Of a stretch of 64,000 bases of DNA, positions 1-12,650 are shown piece after piece. This DNA comes from Amorphophallus konjac. Lineage: Eukaryota > Streptophyta > Magnoliopsida > Alismatales > Araceae. Position 1 is the first letter of the stretch, and the number at the start of each line of letters is the position of its first letter. A program made the translations under genes and the position numbers. The notes under the pieces were generated by a model. The model had not been told where the DNA came from. It was given only the letters and a program-made list of their open reading frames with translations, and ran no database searches. The stretch spans positions 140,128,064 to 140,192,063 of the forward strand of contig CM040126.1 in NCBI GenBank assembly GCA_022559845.1. Direction: 5' to 3'.

Positions 1-1069
1 AAATAAAAGAATGTGATGCACCGGTATCAAACAAGACACGAGCAGACTTGGAACAAATCTTTAAGGTACCTTCCACCAGTCCATTTTCATCTTGTTCCGC
101 CTCCTGAAGAGCTTGGAGACGTGCTTGTTTCTTCATTGAGCGCTTTTTGTCTCTGGCTTTTTCATTAATCAAGGGATAATTGGGAATCCGATGGTCACGG
201 CTCTCGGAACGGAGACAAGCTCCGAGTCTTCTCCAACATTCCTCGGCCCTATGGCCGGTCTTGTCACAATGTTTACACACCTCTTTGGTAGGTGCGGCAG
301 TAATGGAGAAATGTTTATTATTCTTCTAGGGTTTCTTCTCTTGGGAAGAAGTACTTCCATCATTGGTTCTCTTCTTATTAAAGGAGGGCTTGAAATTGAC
401 GGTACTAGTAATAGGCTCTTTCTTGTCCTTCCTACGGATTTTGTCGGATAGCTCTGTGGCATCTTCTAGTAATTGGGCTCTTTGAACCATATTCGAATAG
501 ACTTGAATGTCCATCGACACCAGTTGGGTGATATATTGAGGTCGAAGCCCATTGAGGAATCTCCTCGCCTTCATCTTCTCAGTACTCACTAAGTGCTTCG
601 TATACCTTGATAACCAAGAGAATTGAGCCTCATATTCGGCCACTGATAGAGTTCATTGTTTGAGTGTGGCGAATGCTGCAGCCTTTTTCTCTTGTATACG
701 ATCGGAGAAATATTTGTTATTGACGTGTTCAGTAAATTCCGCCCATGTAATAGGTTCTTCTTCTAATGTAGCTTCTACGGACTCCCACCAGGAACTGGCA
801 TCCCTTTCCAATTGGAAAGTAACTAGTGACACCTTCTCTTTATCTGTGCATTGCATAACATGGAATATTCTTTCTACTTCCCTGAGCCAGTGCTCGGCAT
901 CATCGGAGTCTGATGAGCCAATAAACTTTGGTGGGTTCATATTTCTGAAACTACGGTGGAGATCACCCGCTCCACGGTTGGCCCTGCCTTGCGCCACTTG
1001 CTATAGCGCCTGTGTAATGCCTTGAAAAGTCTGTTGCATATTATGCCACTGGGCACATTCGGCGGCCAT
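1..1069 (-). pseudogene. Ty3/gypsy gag and start of protease (Tekay/Del-like), partial
   Basis: Retrotransposon Gag followed by the first residues of the aspartic protease, cut by the left window edge. The start codon at 1069-1067 lies about 160 bases inside the primer site. A Gag core motif with SSWWESV is visible near 790-830 and a CCHC zinc knuckle (CKHCDKTGHRAEEC) at 277-236. The protease active site FDTGASHSF is at about 40-9. The frame is broken by a TAG 23 codons after the start (where Gln is likely), a TGA at 653 and a stop near 326, so it is not functional. Gag packages the RNA; the protease would cut the polyprotein. The Tekay/Del assignment is from Gag and protease style and is an inference. 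Confidence 0.85.
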
Positions 1070-1228
1070 AGTCCTACAAGAAATTTAAGTCACTACATTA
1101 ATATATATAAGGCTAATGCAAGGGTCTGAGTTCCTAAGTTGACTTAAACCCATGGTTCTACCCAATCTCACCGGGTAAAGGCATAACCTATCCTTGGACT
1201 TGGGTTTCCTGGGAATTGAATATCCTAT

Positions 1229-1240
1229 GCTCTGATACCA
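1229..1240 (-). other. Primer binding site, initiator-Met tRNA type
   Basis: On the minus strand the sequence reads TGGTATCAGAGC, the standard plant primer site complementary to the 3' end of initiator Met-tRNA. It lies 8 bases inside the LTR end at 1249, placing the LTR at 1249-4057 as the 5' LTR of a minus-strand element. Confidence 0.9.
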
Positions 1241-1248
1241 CAAAAACT

Positions 1249-4057
1249 GTCACGCCCCGAGCGCGGAAGGAGCCCAGTATGCGTGACGAGTTTATATCAA
1301 TCATGTCAATCAGAACATAAGTGCATTTGACACATAGACAGAGTGCACAAAAATAGAGATAACCAAGTCCTTTATTCATAATAACCACAAAGTCAATCTT
1401 ATTACATATCCTTGATGAAAAGTACTAAAGGATAATTCTGACTCAATAAAAAGAAAATTACAATAATTGACTCAAGAAAAAGAAAAGACATGACTAGATA
1501 GACACTCTAATTAGACGGGTAGCTCTAAGCTCTTCACACATGGTCGTTCCCTTCCGAGTGATCTTCGTCATCGGAATTACCTGAAAAATAGGGGAAAAAC
1601 ACTAGGTGAGCGAACGCTCAGTAGGAATTATATCTCAAGTACTAGCTTACTTTAAGTAAATTACATGTTGTATAAATGTAAGTATAGCTATGCATGAACG
1701 CATGAAAATGACAAGTGAGAGAGAGAGAGTATATCAAGAGATATAGAGTTGAACCAGCAAGATTGCAAGATAAGTATACGAGATATAACAAGACATTCAA
1801 GCAAGTAAATATTTCATGTCAAGTCACGTGAATTGGCTATCATAATTCAAGCAAGTACTTTGCCCTCTACGGGTCACACTAGTCAAGTCAAGCACACAAG
1901 TAATGTCACGAGAGAGTGAGTGGAATGCCTTGTATCTTGAACGATGAGTACTTTGGTGCAATGCCACACCGTGATCAATATAGCTCCCATGGGCACAAGT
2001 ACTTTCGGGTGCTCCTCTCAGGACCAGATCGGGCCCTATATGCGCAAGCATTGAGTCATGTATTTTCGACATCCACTATAGTTTTAGCCAATAAAGAATT
2101 CCAAAGGAACAAACTTGTAGGATTGTAAGGTAGACCTTATAGATAGAATTTCAAGGATAGAATTTTTATGTAGGGACGTACTACGATCAAAACTGCACAA
2201 TACGACATGTATCGGAAAACTGGGTGGAATTGGCTCCTAGTGGGTGCCATGATTTCTAAAATAAATGCCCATACATATATGTATGGTCGCTCGTTCCGTG
2301 AACATGATAAGGTAGAAAGAATTTGTGTCTACATAAAGGCACTAAATTCTTAATTGAGGGCAATGGTATGGTTGCCCATTCCATGTGCTCGAAGAGACAT
2401 TCTCACGGTGGCTAGATAGCATACCATGAGGGCCAGTCTACCATGTTTCTTTAGAGTGACATGGCAATTCAAAAAGTGTTGATGGGTTTTAATGGTACAA
2501 CCTGCTCGGTGGCCTTGAGGGAATCGAAGGCTTCACGTAGACTTACGGAGGTCTCTCTGATAAAATCACCAGTCCGAAGGAAGGAATATCCCGCGGAGGG
2601 CTCATTCATCACCGAGAAATAGTGGGGTAATCGTGAAACCATCGAGAAATGCGGGACTATATCTACGGATCGAGATATAGTACCAATAGATACCCACGGT
2701 CTGGGTTACAGGAAACACTCGGGAAAAACAAGAACTCGGGAAAATTGGCGCCTTTGACAGTGCCATCATTTTATAAAATAGAGTCTGCTTGTTAAGTCGT
2801 TCAATTTTAGAATTTCATATTATATATATACATATCAGTCCTGGAGAATATGTGCTGAGGGTAATTGGCGCCCTGGGTTGAGCCACTATTTCAGTATATA
2901 GCGCCTAGGTCTAGGACGCTATATTGAATAGTGACAGGGTCTCAGGCGTTGTTTCAATCCTGTGTAATTTGATCATGAATAGTAGCACTTTTCTAATAAA
3001 AATAATTTCGCAAGAATGAATATATGGATAGGTAGAGAAAAATAGCAGGATTCTAGTAGTGTACTCATGCATTAGATTAGACATCAGGATTCTAGGTTAT
3101 TAAATTTTAAAAATGGTGTACTTATTTAATTACTGAAAGAATAACGACTACGTGTACAGTCATTTGATGAAATAGCGCCCTATAGAGGAGCGCCCTTTTA
3201 CTGAAACTCAGAAAAAATGAAGTAGAGAGCTACTGAAATCATAGTAAAAGACCTATATGCATGCGTATGATCTGAGATTTACTAAGTGGGGCTTGGTACT
3301 TGAAACACCTACCTTGTTTGGTGATTTGGATGACAGAACAGAGAAATAACGATATAGTACTTTGGCAGCAGATGCTTCAGCTAGATGAAGCACAACCGCA
3401 GGAGCTTCGGAAAAAAAATAGTAGCTTCTCTTAGATGCTAGCAGGAGGATGATGGCGCACGAAGAAGATGTAGTTCTCCTTAGCAGCCGTAGGAGAGCAC
3501 GGCAGCAAAGAACACTGCAGCAGCTCGCGGAAAAAGACTTGCTTCTTCGTAGCACCTCTTCACGGTGACGGCAAGAGGATAAACGCACTGCTACAGAGAG
3601 AAAATGAAGATAACTCTTCGACGACGCAAGACTCTTTGAGTGCAATAGAGGCAGGAGTCTTTGCACGCTCCGGAGGGGTTTATTTATAGAACTTGGAGTT
3701 GAAGCTTCCTAATAGGATATAGATTTCCCACGTATGAATCATATTAGCATATAACTTCCCCATATACAAATCCTACTTGATCCAAACCTTTCGGATGACA
3801 GCCACTGTCCCAGTCAGAACAAAACACTACAATCGGGTTTCTATATTTTAGCCTGAGGAAAATAGAGCCCAAGCCAGGGGCGCCCTTCATGAAAATGGCA
3901 CCCATACAAGAGGGCTCTATTTCTCAAAATGGCACCTTAATAAAGGGTCTTCATTCATGAAATGGCACCTTTTCAAGGGGCGCTGTTTCCCTTATTTGCT
4001 TGACAACCGGCTATATTGCCCCATTTGGTTCCCTTAAGTGTAAGGCCCATATGTACA
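1249..4057 (-). repeat. 5' LTR of the minus-strand Tekay-like gypsy element
   Basis: The LTR starts on the + strand with TGTCACGCCCCG, a common terminal sequence of large plant gypsy LTRs, and is followed on its inner side by the primer site. The outer end is set at ACA (4057) because recognisable copia integrase coding begins within the next 30 bases; it may be off by several bases. A TATA-like box lies at 3681-3689. The U3 half (about 2750-4000) carries repeated GC-rich boxes such as GCGCCCT and GGGGCGC in both orientations. There is no coding content: the 137-codon minus-strand ORF near 3253-3666 has no family features. Confidence 0.7.
3681..3689 (-). promoter_or_regulatory. TATA-like box in gypsy LTR
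   Basis: Reads CTATAAATA on the minus strand, in the right place for the LTR promoter driving minus-strand transcription toward gag. Confidence 0.55.
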
Positions 4058-4069
4058 TAGGTTGTTTAT

Positions 4070-6530
4070 GTGTGGGGTTTGGGATTTGATTATCTATTTA
4101 GGAATTTTATTCCTTTAATTTCTCAGGGGTGCTACAATGGCTATGTTTTAGTAAATGACTTTACTAGATACACATGGGTGTATTACCTTGCACATAAAAA
4201 TGACGCATTTGATGAGTTTCAGGCACTCTACATGCAAGTAAAGCAAGACGGTAAGTTCAAAGTTTCCAACATACTTTCTGATCATGGTGGTGAATTCCAT
4301 AATGCTAATTTTGATAATATTTGCAGGACTGAAGGAATAAATCATGGGTTTTCATCACCAAGAACCCTAGAGCAAAATGGGGTGGTTGAGAGAAGGAACA
4401 GAACGTTGATAGAGATGACACGCACAATGTCTGCTGAAAAGCAACTACCAAGGAGGTTTTGGGCTGAAGCGGTAAACGCTGCTTGTTATATAATCAACCG
4501 CTCAATGGCAAGGCCATTCACTAAAATGACTCCTTATGAGTTGCTCAAAGGTTAAAAGCCATCTCTCTCACACATGAAAGTATTTGGTTCAAAGTGTTTT
4601 GTTCATAACAATGATAAAAGAGATTTAGACAAATTTGAGCCAAAGAGTGAAGAATGCTAATTTCTTGGATATTCAGACAAGTCTAGAGCTTATAAAGTTT
4701 ATAATCTTAAGACTCTATATGTGGAAGAGTCACCCCACATCACTTTTGATGAGACTAATGATGAAAATCCTTGCAGAAAAATGATAATGGGGAATTTCTG
4801 AACGCAAAAGGAAAAGAAGAACTTCCACACGAGGAGACACAAGGAAATGAAGACCAAGGACAGTCAAGCAATGCTTGGATCACTGATGCAGATAGAGGTA
4901 ACACTCAGACTGAAATAAGAGTGCTGAAAGACCATCCTTTGGAAAATATCTTGGGTAATCTGCTTGATCCACCTAAAACTACGTCTCATTTTAGAATTAT
5001 AGATGAAATTGAACAACTAGCACTTGTGTCTAAAACTGAACCTAAAAACATTGTAGAGGTTTTAAAAGATGAAAACTGGATAAACTCCATGCATGATGAA
5101 TTAAACCAGTTTGAAAGAAATAATGTGTGCAATCTAGTTCCTAAGCCCCAAGAGAAAGCTGTCATAGGTACTAAATGGGTCTTTAGGAATAAACTGAGTG
5201 AAGATGGTAGGATAATTAGAAATAAAGCCAGATTAGTGGCTCAGGGGTATAATCAAGAGTTTGGCATAGATTTCGAAGAGTCTTTTGCCCCTGTAGCCAG
5301 ATTAGAAGTCATTAGAATTTTTCTTGCATTTGCATGTTCTCATAAAATCAAATTGCAGCAAATGGATGTAAAGAGTGCATTTTTGAATGGTTTAATAAAA
5401 GAAGAAGTGTATGTAGAACAACCCCTAACTTTGAATGTACTCATTTTAAAGACCATGTTTATAAGTTGGATAGGGCTCTATATGGTTTGAAGTTGGCACC
5501 CAGAGCTTGGTATGATAAGCTAAGCTCATTTCTCACTGAACAAGGTTACACGAGAGGTAATGTAGACCAGGCATTATTCACTAAGAGACAAGGTAAGGAC
5601 ATCTTGTTTGTTCAAATCTATGTAGATGATATAGTGTTTGGATCCACAAAATCTCAAATGTGTGAGGATTTTGCTAAACTCGTGACTAATGAGTTTGAGA
5701 TAAGTCTTATGGGTGAGCTTCAATTCTTTCTTGGCTTGCAGATAAATCAAAGCAACGAAGGATGTTTCATTAGTCAAGCCAAATATGTGAAAGAGCTATT
5801 GAAGAGATTTGATCTGACAAACTGCAAACCAATAGGAACTCTTATGGGGACTGTCACTTCACTGGATGCAGATGATAAAGGTACATTTGTGGAAGCAAAG
5901 ACGTATAGAGGTATGATTGGCTCATTACTCTGTTTAACTGCATCTAGACCAGACATTCAGTTTAGTGTTTACCTTTGTGTTAGATTTCAGTCTAGTACTA
6001 GAGAGTCCCACTTGATTGCCGTCAAGCGTATCTTTAGATACCTTACTGGCACTCAAGATCTGGGATTATGGTATCCTGCATCTTGTGAGCTTTCACTCAT
6101 TTCATATTCAGATGCAGACTATGCAAGATGCAAACTGGATCGCAAGAGCACTAGTGGCTATTACCATTTTTTGGGTGGGTGTTTGGTTTCTTGGGCCTCC
6201 AAGAAACAGCACTTAGTTGCCCATTCTACTGTAGAGGCAGAATATGTCACTGCAGGGAGTTGTGGGACCCCAGTGCTGTGGATCAAACACCAACTCCAAG
6301 ACTATCTAATAGATCTTAGATGTGTCCCCATTTTGTGTGATAACACCAGTGCTATAAACTTTGTAAAAAATCCAGTCTTGCACTCTAGGACTAAGCATAT
6401 AGAGACTAGGCATCATTTCATTAGGGATGAAGTCCTAAAAAATCATTTTGAGCTCCATTTTGTTGATTCAGAAAATCAGATTGTAGATATTTTCACCAAA
6501 CCGTTAACAATGACAGGTTTTCAACCTTAA
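4070..6530 (+). pseudogene. Copia pol: integrase core, reverse transcriptase, RNase H (E1)
   Basis: The order integrase, RT, RNase H is that of Ty1/copia. Integrase core residues are visible in NDFTRYTW (about 4153), SDHGGEF (about 4279) and EQNGVVERRNR (about 4372). RT begins with the WVFRNK block near 5179 and has the catalytic YVDD at about 5620. RNase H is recognised by DADYARCKLDRKSTSGY (about 6112) and by the ILCDNTSA and RHHFIRDEV blocks; the C-terminus contains the usual VDIFTKPL. The frame is broken by a TAA at 4553, another near 4659, and a frameshift near 5427 between QP and the KLDRALYGL block. The N-terminal zinc-binding part of integrase, protease and Gag are absent. Confidence 0.9.
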
Positions 6531-8395
6531 GGAGAGAGCTAGGTCTATGCAGACCACAATCAACTCAGGTTTGAGCCGTTGTATTATTTTTGATGCTTAA
6601 AATACTTGTCTTTGCTATGATGGTTGCGAGCATACCTGATTTGTCTTGAAATGGTCTGTTGATTGAATGAATTGCTTTATGAATGATGGTCACATTCAGG
6701 GGGAGTTTGTGTGCATATACTACCTTGTGTACATTTTGAATGTTTTGCATTGCATGTCATCTTTTGACCTCATGGTATGTCAAATACGCTTGTTCGGAAA
6801 CTCTCCCCATGCATGAGGACTGACCTCCGCCAAGTACCATGAGTCAAAATTACATATTAAGATCTGCATGGTTAATCTTTAGTGCATGAGCATGTTTAAA
6901 GCTTTAGCATCAAATAAAGCACTTCTCATTGGCAGCAAGAAGGTGAAATTTTTGATGATTGACTGAAATCAAAAGGTTAGAGGCACTGGTATCAAAAATT
7001 GGCAGAATTGTTTCAGAAATGAAGCAATCAAAGAAGGATAAGAATCAAAGACACTGGCTGAGAAAAGGCTATTGAACAGGTCGACACTCTCTGGTGATGT
7101 GCCGACACTTGCATTGAAATGCTCAAAGAATGGGCTTCTGTTTTCCATCAGCAGGCTGACACCTTCATACGATGTGTAGACACTACCGTTCAGCTACTCT
7201 GGTGTGTGGTCCAATGGAGCGTCAATCTGTTAATTCACCTATCACTAATTTCTTTATTGAAGATTCCTCTTCATTTCTTCATCAAATCTTTTGCTTCTGA
7301 AACATTGCTCAGTCACCGGCACTAATTCAGGGGGAGTTGAGAAGGTTTCAACTCTTTAATAAACCTTGGCTAAGTTATTCAGTTCTACCTCTATTAAGGA
7401 AATGGTTTAATGTTTAGAACCCGCAATTTTGCTGATAATTGTATTAAGTTGCACCCACCTTGCACTTAGAATAGGGTTAAATCATTCATCAAGTTTTTGA
7501 CTATAACTGTGGCCTAAGCTTCTGAAAGTTAATTGTAAAAGGGCTTCTTTGGTTAAAGAATCATTAGTTTGTATTGTCCTTAAACAAGTCACCTAAAATT
7601 GAAGCCAACTAGAGAATACACCTCCAAAAACTATATTTCAATAATTTCATAGCAATGGCATCATCTTTAGAGGAACTAGATCCTGCATCAATGAAATGCA
7701 GTAAATCTAGTCATGATGAAGACTGCTAACTCTGATCAAAAGAGAACAGAAAGATAAGCTACACTGAGTAACCAGGGACTCTGGCGTCTGAACAACGTGT
7801 TTCCTTGAGTCATAAAGTGAATGCTATATCGGACTGTTTTATTAAAAAAAATTGGGACTGACTCTAGGTTGTACTTCAAACAGGTTATTTTGTTTATTTT
7901 CAATACTCGATTAATTTTCCCCCCAATCTTGCCTAATGAACTTAATGAGTAAAGATAAATAGGCTTGGTTAAGACATTTGACTTCATTTAAATATTTTAA
8001 TCTTATTATTGTTACATAACCGGTTTTTTCTTAATCTTTTATTCTTCAAAACTGAGCTTACAAGCCTTAAACCGTTTAAAAATAATTAACAGGGGTATTT
8101 CAACCATTTCTTATCTAAAGTGTGTTCTTTTAAAAGAAAAAATCTCTTCTTCACCATTTTAACTGGCCGGTGAATATCTTTTTTTTCTTATCTTTAACCA
8201 TTCTAACCTTTCTCTCGGCAAGGACATTCCCCGACGCGTCTGCACGTTCTCACCACGGAACTTCGACACTTTTCTTCTCGTCACCCTCCGCAAGTGGGTC
8301 CAAGTGGTATCACTGCTACTGCTGATACTTCCAGCATCCTTTCCCTTCTATTCCAACCCTAGCTCCTTTCTTTCTCTCCTTTCTCCGCTCTAGCC
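6531..8395 (+). other. Non-coding spacer of E1 between pol and accessory ORF
   Basis: No coding frame of interest. Two purine tracts, AGGGGGAG at 6698-6705 and 7329-7336, resemble the polypurine tract next to the LTR; such reiterations are typical of Sireviruses. Around 7080-7190 there are GTCGACAC-like boxes that match the repeated motif of this element's LTR. The rest is AT-rich sequence with no recognised feature. Confidence 0.6.
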
Positions 8396-10808
8396 ATGAC
8401 TCCTCCGGTAACCCGCGGGAAGGGCAAAGCTAAGATAGCAGAGAAGAGGGCTCCCATTCAAGCTCCAGTAGCGGGGGAAACAAGAAAGGAAGGTCGCTCT
8501 AAACGCATTCATGACAGACCTGCTGCAGCTGCATCAAGAAAGAGAAAAGAGGGACCATCTCAGGCGCCCATTGCTAACAAGGGCAAGCCATAAGAGAGAC
8601 CGGCCAAGAGGAAAGGACTGTCTGCTAAAGAAAAAGGAAAAGCAAAACAACAGCCAGCTCCACCGCAACCCAGTACTATACCAGCTATCAGGGAAGAGGA
8701 GAGTGATCCAACAAGAATCTTGTTTCTGAGGTATGTGGACTTTGATGACCTCAAGATGCTCGCCGTTTTTCCCGAGTTACTACCTCTCATAGAATTCCAA
8801 GGCTGGAAGAAGTTTCTGTCAATCCACAGAGTCTACTACCCTTTTCTGGTCCAGCAGTTCTACAAGAACTTATATTATGATCAGAACCAAAAGGCTCTCT
8901 GGATTGAAGTCAAGGGAGTAAAGATCAAGTTGTCAACAAAGCTTCTTCACAAAGCTTTACGTATACCACGGGATGGGTTATTGGAATCTGACTTTAAAAT
9001 TGATTTATTTGATGCATATACTATCTTGACTGGGAAGCCCAGCAATCTTGGATGAAGCTCAAATACTTGTGAAAATTTTCGACACTAACCGGTTTCCCCC
9101 ATTGCAACGGCTACTGCACCACATGTGCACAACCATCATTACCCTACAAGGGTGTGGCAGAAGATGGATTACAGAAACCCAGAGATTAATATTTTACTAC
9201 ATGTTCAATAATCTACAGATATGTCTTCCAGAGATCATTCTTCAGATTATGGAGAGTTGTACAGGGCAAAGGAGAAGTCTGCCCTATGCTGCACACTTGA
9301 CAACAATTTTTTAGAGAGTCAGAATTTCTTTGGAAAATGAAAAGATGAAAGAAATCCCTCAAAGCAATGTCTACTGCCTGAGGTTTATTGAGAAATACAT
9401 GCATTTCAAGAAAAAAGGAGATAAAGTTATAAGAGATGTGCCTGGTCACCAGCCTGAACCTCCAACTGCACCTGCGCAGCAACAGCAAGCATAGCCAGCA
9501 CCTGCACAACAAGCTCAACAAACTGAAGAGGAACATATAGAACAGTATGAGGAACAATTCCATATGGATGCTCACTTTGAATAGAAGCAGCAGCAGCAGG
9601 ATGTGCCATAGGAAACGTATTTTGGTCCCATAACATAATTTGGGATTCTTCCACCTCAGACTCCTCCATTTGAACCTAGAGTATATGCTGAAGGAGAGGC
9701 ACCTCCTGAATTTCATACAGAAGCCTCATCATCAAGAGGACCACCATCTACTGCTACTAAAGGTCTACTGGGTATTCACCCAGCCCTGATCAGATTTCTT
9801 ACTGCTCAATTTCCAACTGTAAATTCCTCAATTATGCAGCTTAATTTGAATATTGAAAGGGTAGAAATGAGAATACTTCATGGTGAATAGAATGTAAATA
9901 GCAGATGGGAGAAGTCTATAAGAGATAAGCAGAGGTTTGGCGGACAATTGTATGCCTTTATAAACTCACTGATGCACATTTGTGAAAAAACAGGGATAGT
10001 GATGAAAAGACTGAGAGAGGTTCACACTGAAACCCAAGAAAAGACAACTGAAATGCTTATGCATGCATATGTCATTCGTGAAGATCAAGGCAACCTGAAT
10101 CTCAAGTATGCAACTCTCATTAACGCCTCTAACAGAATTGAAGAAAGAGTGGTTGTTGATTCTAATGCAATCAGAGAAAAAGTGACTGCTGACACTGTAA
10201 AGATTATAGAAGCCACCACTAGTCTGGAAGCAACAGTGCATGCAAACTCTGCACAGGCCATTGATGAATCCATAAGGCTAAAAGGAAAAATTCATACTAA
10301 CTCTAAAAAGCTCATTGATGCCTCCACCAAGCTTGTAGAAAAAGTCACTGCTGATACAGCCACGATGGTGAACATCTCCACAAAAGATGAACAAAAGATG
10401 GATGTTGTATATAACAAATTGGATATGGTTGGAGAAGAAATTCTTGAATTATTTCATCTTCATGAAGCTCAGCTTCAACCTAATTTGGAAGACACTGGTG
10501 AAGCTTTCTACCCACGTCCATCTAAAGCCACATCCTCCTATGTCTCTGTACAGTGCTCCCAATAGAAAGCCCAATTAGAGTATATCTGTGACATGTTACA
10601 CAACTGGTTGGATGCTATAAATGACAACATCAAGTCTCTTCACCGTTTTGTGAAACAAAGAGATGAACAACTAACTCAAAAAGTAGATTCTCTGGCTACA
10701 ATTGTTCTCCGTCTACAACAACAATTCTCAGAGGCACACCAATTGCCTGGTAGCTCTAGCACCATGCCTCCACCAGCACCACCATATCATTCCCCCCCTC
10801 CTTGCTGA
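8396..10808 (+). pseudogene. Sirevirus accessory (env-like) coiled-coil ORF, decayed
   Basis: Long ORF in the place of the so-called env-like gene of Sireviruses. From the N-terminus: a Lys/Arg-rich segment (8396-8650); a globular part (about 8710-9300, with FYKNLYYDQ and VKGVKIKLSTKLLHKAL) that resembles the putative plant transposon protein domain often found in these ORFs; a Gln/Pro-rich stretch with CAG repeats (9440-9620); and a helical segment (about 10100-10400) with an 18-residue repeat of the type I(D/E)AST-L-EKV-ADS. No signal peptide or membrane segment is evident, so an envelope role is not supported. The frame shifts near 9040-9055 and is interrupted by TAA at 8591 and 9636 and TAG at 9312, 9492, 9582, 9609, 9888 and 10563, mostly where Gln is likely. 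It ends with TGA at 10806-10808. Confidence 0.7.
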
Positions 10809-11083
10809 TGCCAAAGGGGGAGACAAGTCTTGCTACTACTGTGATCATTTCATATAGTATTAAGCATATGGAATTAGGCATCTAGTTAAGTCATGTACAG
10901 TTTTTGATTGATTTATATGAAACTTGTTTATGAAACTTTTTTGTTGATCAATGGACTTCGTATCCTTGTTGGTGATCATTGTATGAAACTGCTTGTCCAA
11001 TCTGAATGAAAAGTTCTCTTCAAATTTAATGTTTTAAATGCCATACAAATGTTTGTAAATAATGACTCATGGTTGTCATCATC

Positions 11084-11097
11084 AAAAAGGGGGAGAA
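11084..11097 (+). other. Polypurine tract of E1
   Basis: AAAAAGGGGGAGAA immediately before the LTR start TGTTGTG; second-strand priming site. A further similar tract is at 10813-10823 just after the accessory ORF. Confidence 0.85.
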
Positions 11098-12634
11098 TGT
11101 TGTGTCCCCTAGTTTTGATGATAACAAATCATAAATCATTATTAGATCTTTATGGTATGTCTAATAATTTTATTAAAATTCTTTTTTGGACAAGTACAGG
11201 TGAAGTACATTCAAGGTGTCGACCTATCAGCAGGACGTGTCGACACGTCAAGAAGAAACTCATCTTCTAGCCACTTCTGGTTGGGTTCTGTTTGGCACAG
11301 AGTGTCGACACTTCATTTACAGGGTGTCGACACCTCGATACAACGCAGCGGATTTTGTCTCTGTCTGGCGCACATGACTCGACACTTCATCTTGATGCCC
11401 CGACATGGAGGCTCGAGCCGCACGCGAGTGTGGCACCTGTGTTGACCCACGACCATTGAAGTGTCGACCTGCTGATGAAGGAAGCCATCTTACTTCAAGT
11501 CTTCAATGAGAAGTGTCGACCCTTCAACTGGAAGTGTCGACACCATCACGTTCGCCCAGAACATATATGAATTCAATAGCATTCGCTTTTGAAGATCCGC
11601 AACTGGCCTTGGAGAATCCATTTGTACTTGAAAATCCTTCTGGAAGCTCACCTTTTCAGAGGTGTTGATTGGATGTCAGAGGAATCTTCTAGGAGTGGGC
11701 CCTTTTGCCATTTTGGTTCTCTACCTACCCACGTACATGGTGCGCACGGCATAAAAGACAATGGGATGAAAAAGCAAATGAGGCAAGAGTGTGCGATGTC
11801 CTGACAGAGGTGTTCATGCAGAAGATAACGTGAAGAAAAAGCACATTCGAGCTGTGCAAGAAGATAGGAAAAAGAGCAGAGGAACAAGGGAGAAGAAGGT
11901 GCAGCTTGGAAGAGCAGGAAGCTCACTTCATCCTCCTGCTACCAGCATGAAGGCATCAAGGGTACTACTCTCCCTCACGATATGGAGCCTTGACTGCAAG
12001 GAAAGGAATGTCTTCAGTCACCCCTACAGCAGCTCGAAGAAGTCTTCAGCACTTCTCTTGAGCCCGCGGTGAAGAGCCCAAGAGAGAAGAAGCTTTGCCA
12101 AGGCTTCATCCGATTTTCCAGACAAGATTATTTTCTCCCACTGATTTATAGTCATACCATGTCTATTTTTCCTTTCTAGATTGTTTTTCTCAAAACTCAT
12201 ATTCCTACTTTGTTCCCTACCTGCGTGTAGGAAGACAGACGGTGAGTTCACTTGTCCGTGGGTTTTGGGTTGTGTACCCACAAGCTGTTTGACAATGGAT
12301 TGTAGAGAGTTTTCTCTCAGTTGGAAGTTGTGAATATGTGGTAGTGCGTTTGCACTAGTGAAGCCTCACTCAGTTGAGTGAGGGGTGTATGTAGGTCTCC
12401 GGATAGAGACCGAACCACCTTACAAACATGTGTCTATATGGTTTGTTTTCTCTCTTGCCTTGTCGCTAGATACTTGTGTAAGATCATTGTTGATACATCA
12501 TCTGTGCATTTAGCTTACTAGTTGGCTTCTGCCCTCACTTTACTGCACTTTAATTTTATCTATTTATAATTTCCGCGAAGAAGGGGCTGATCTATTCACC
12601 CCTTCCCTCTAGATCTGCCTATCACTACTCATCA
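11098..12634 (+). repeat. 3' LTR of E1 (Sirevirus type)
   Basis: Starts TGTTGTGTCCCCTAG next to the polypurine tract and ends ATCA. The start matches the LTRs of E2 and E4 in this window (TGTTGTG, then CCC, then TTTTGATGATG-like). U3 (11213-11548) carries at least seven copies of GTGTCGAC or close variants. The distal part ends with the CTATTCACCCC...CTAGATCT-like segment also seen before the primer sites of E2, E3 and E4. What follows (12635-12653) resembles a damaged primer site and leader. Confidence 0.8.
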
Positions 12635-12650
12635 TTGGTGACGAAGATCC

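Larger units (their letters stand above)
4058..12634 (+). mobile_element. Copia element E1 (Sirevirus-like), 5' truncated
   Basis: Plus-strand Ty1/copia remnant. It holds the integrase core, reverse transcriptase and RNase H (4070-6530), a spacer, a long accessory ORF (8396-10808), a polypurine tract and a 3' LTR. Gag, protease and 5' LTR are missing because the gypsy element to the left inserted within the integrase region and its far side is outside the window. The accessory ORF after pol and the repeated AGGGGGAG tracts are known traits of the Sirevirus (SIRE/Maximus) lineage. Stops and frameshifts in all ORFs show it is dead. Confidence 0.8.

Noticed and set aside
8396..10808. True retroviral envelope gene
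   Set aside because: No signal peptide, membrane anchor or fusion segment is visible; basic N-terminus and helical repeats do not fit an envelope protein.
11648..11926. Minus-strand ORF with possible membrane-like segment in the E1 LTR
   Set aside because: Inside the LTR, on the antisense strand, no homologue recognised and no support from other LTRs.
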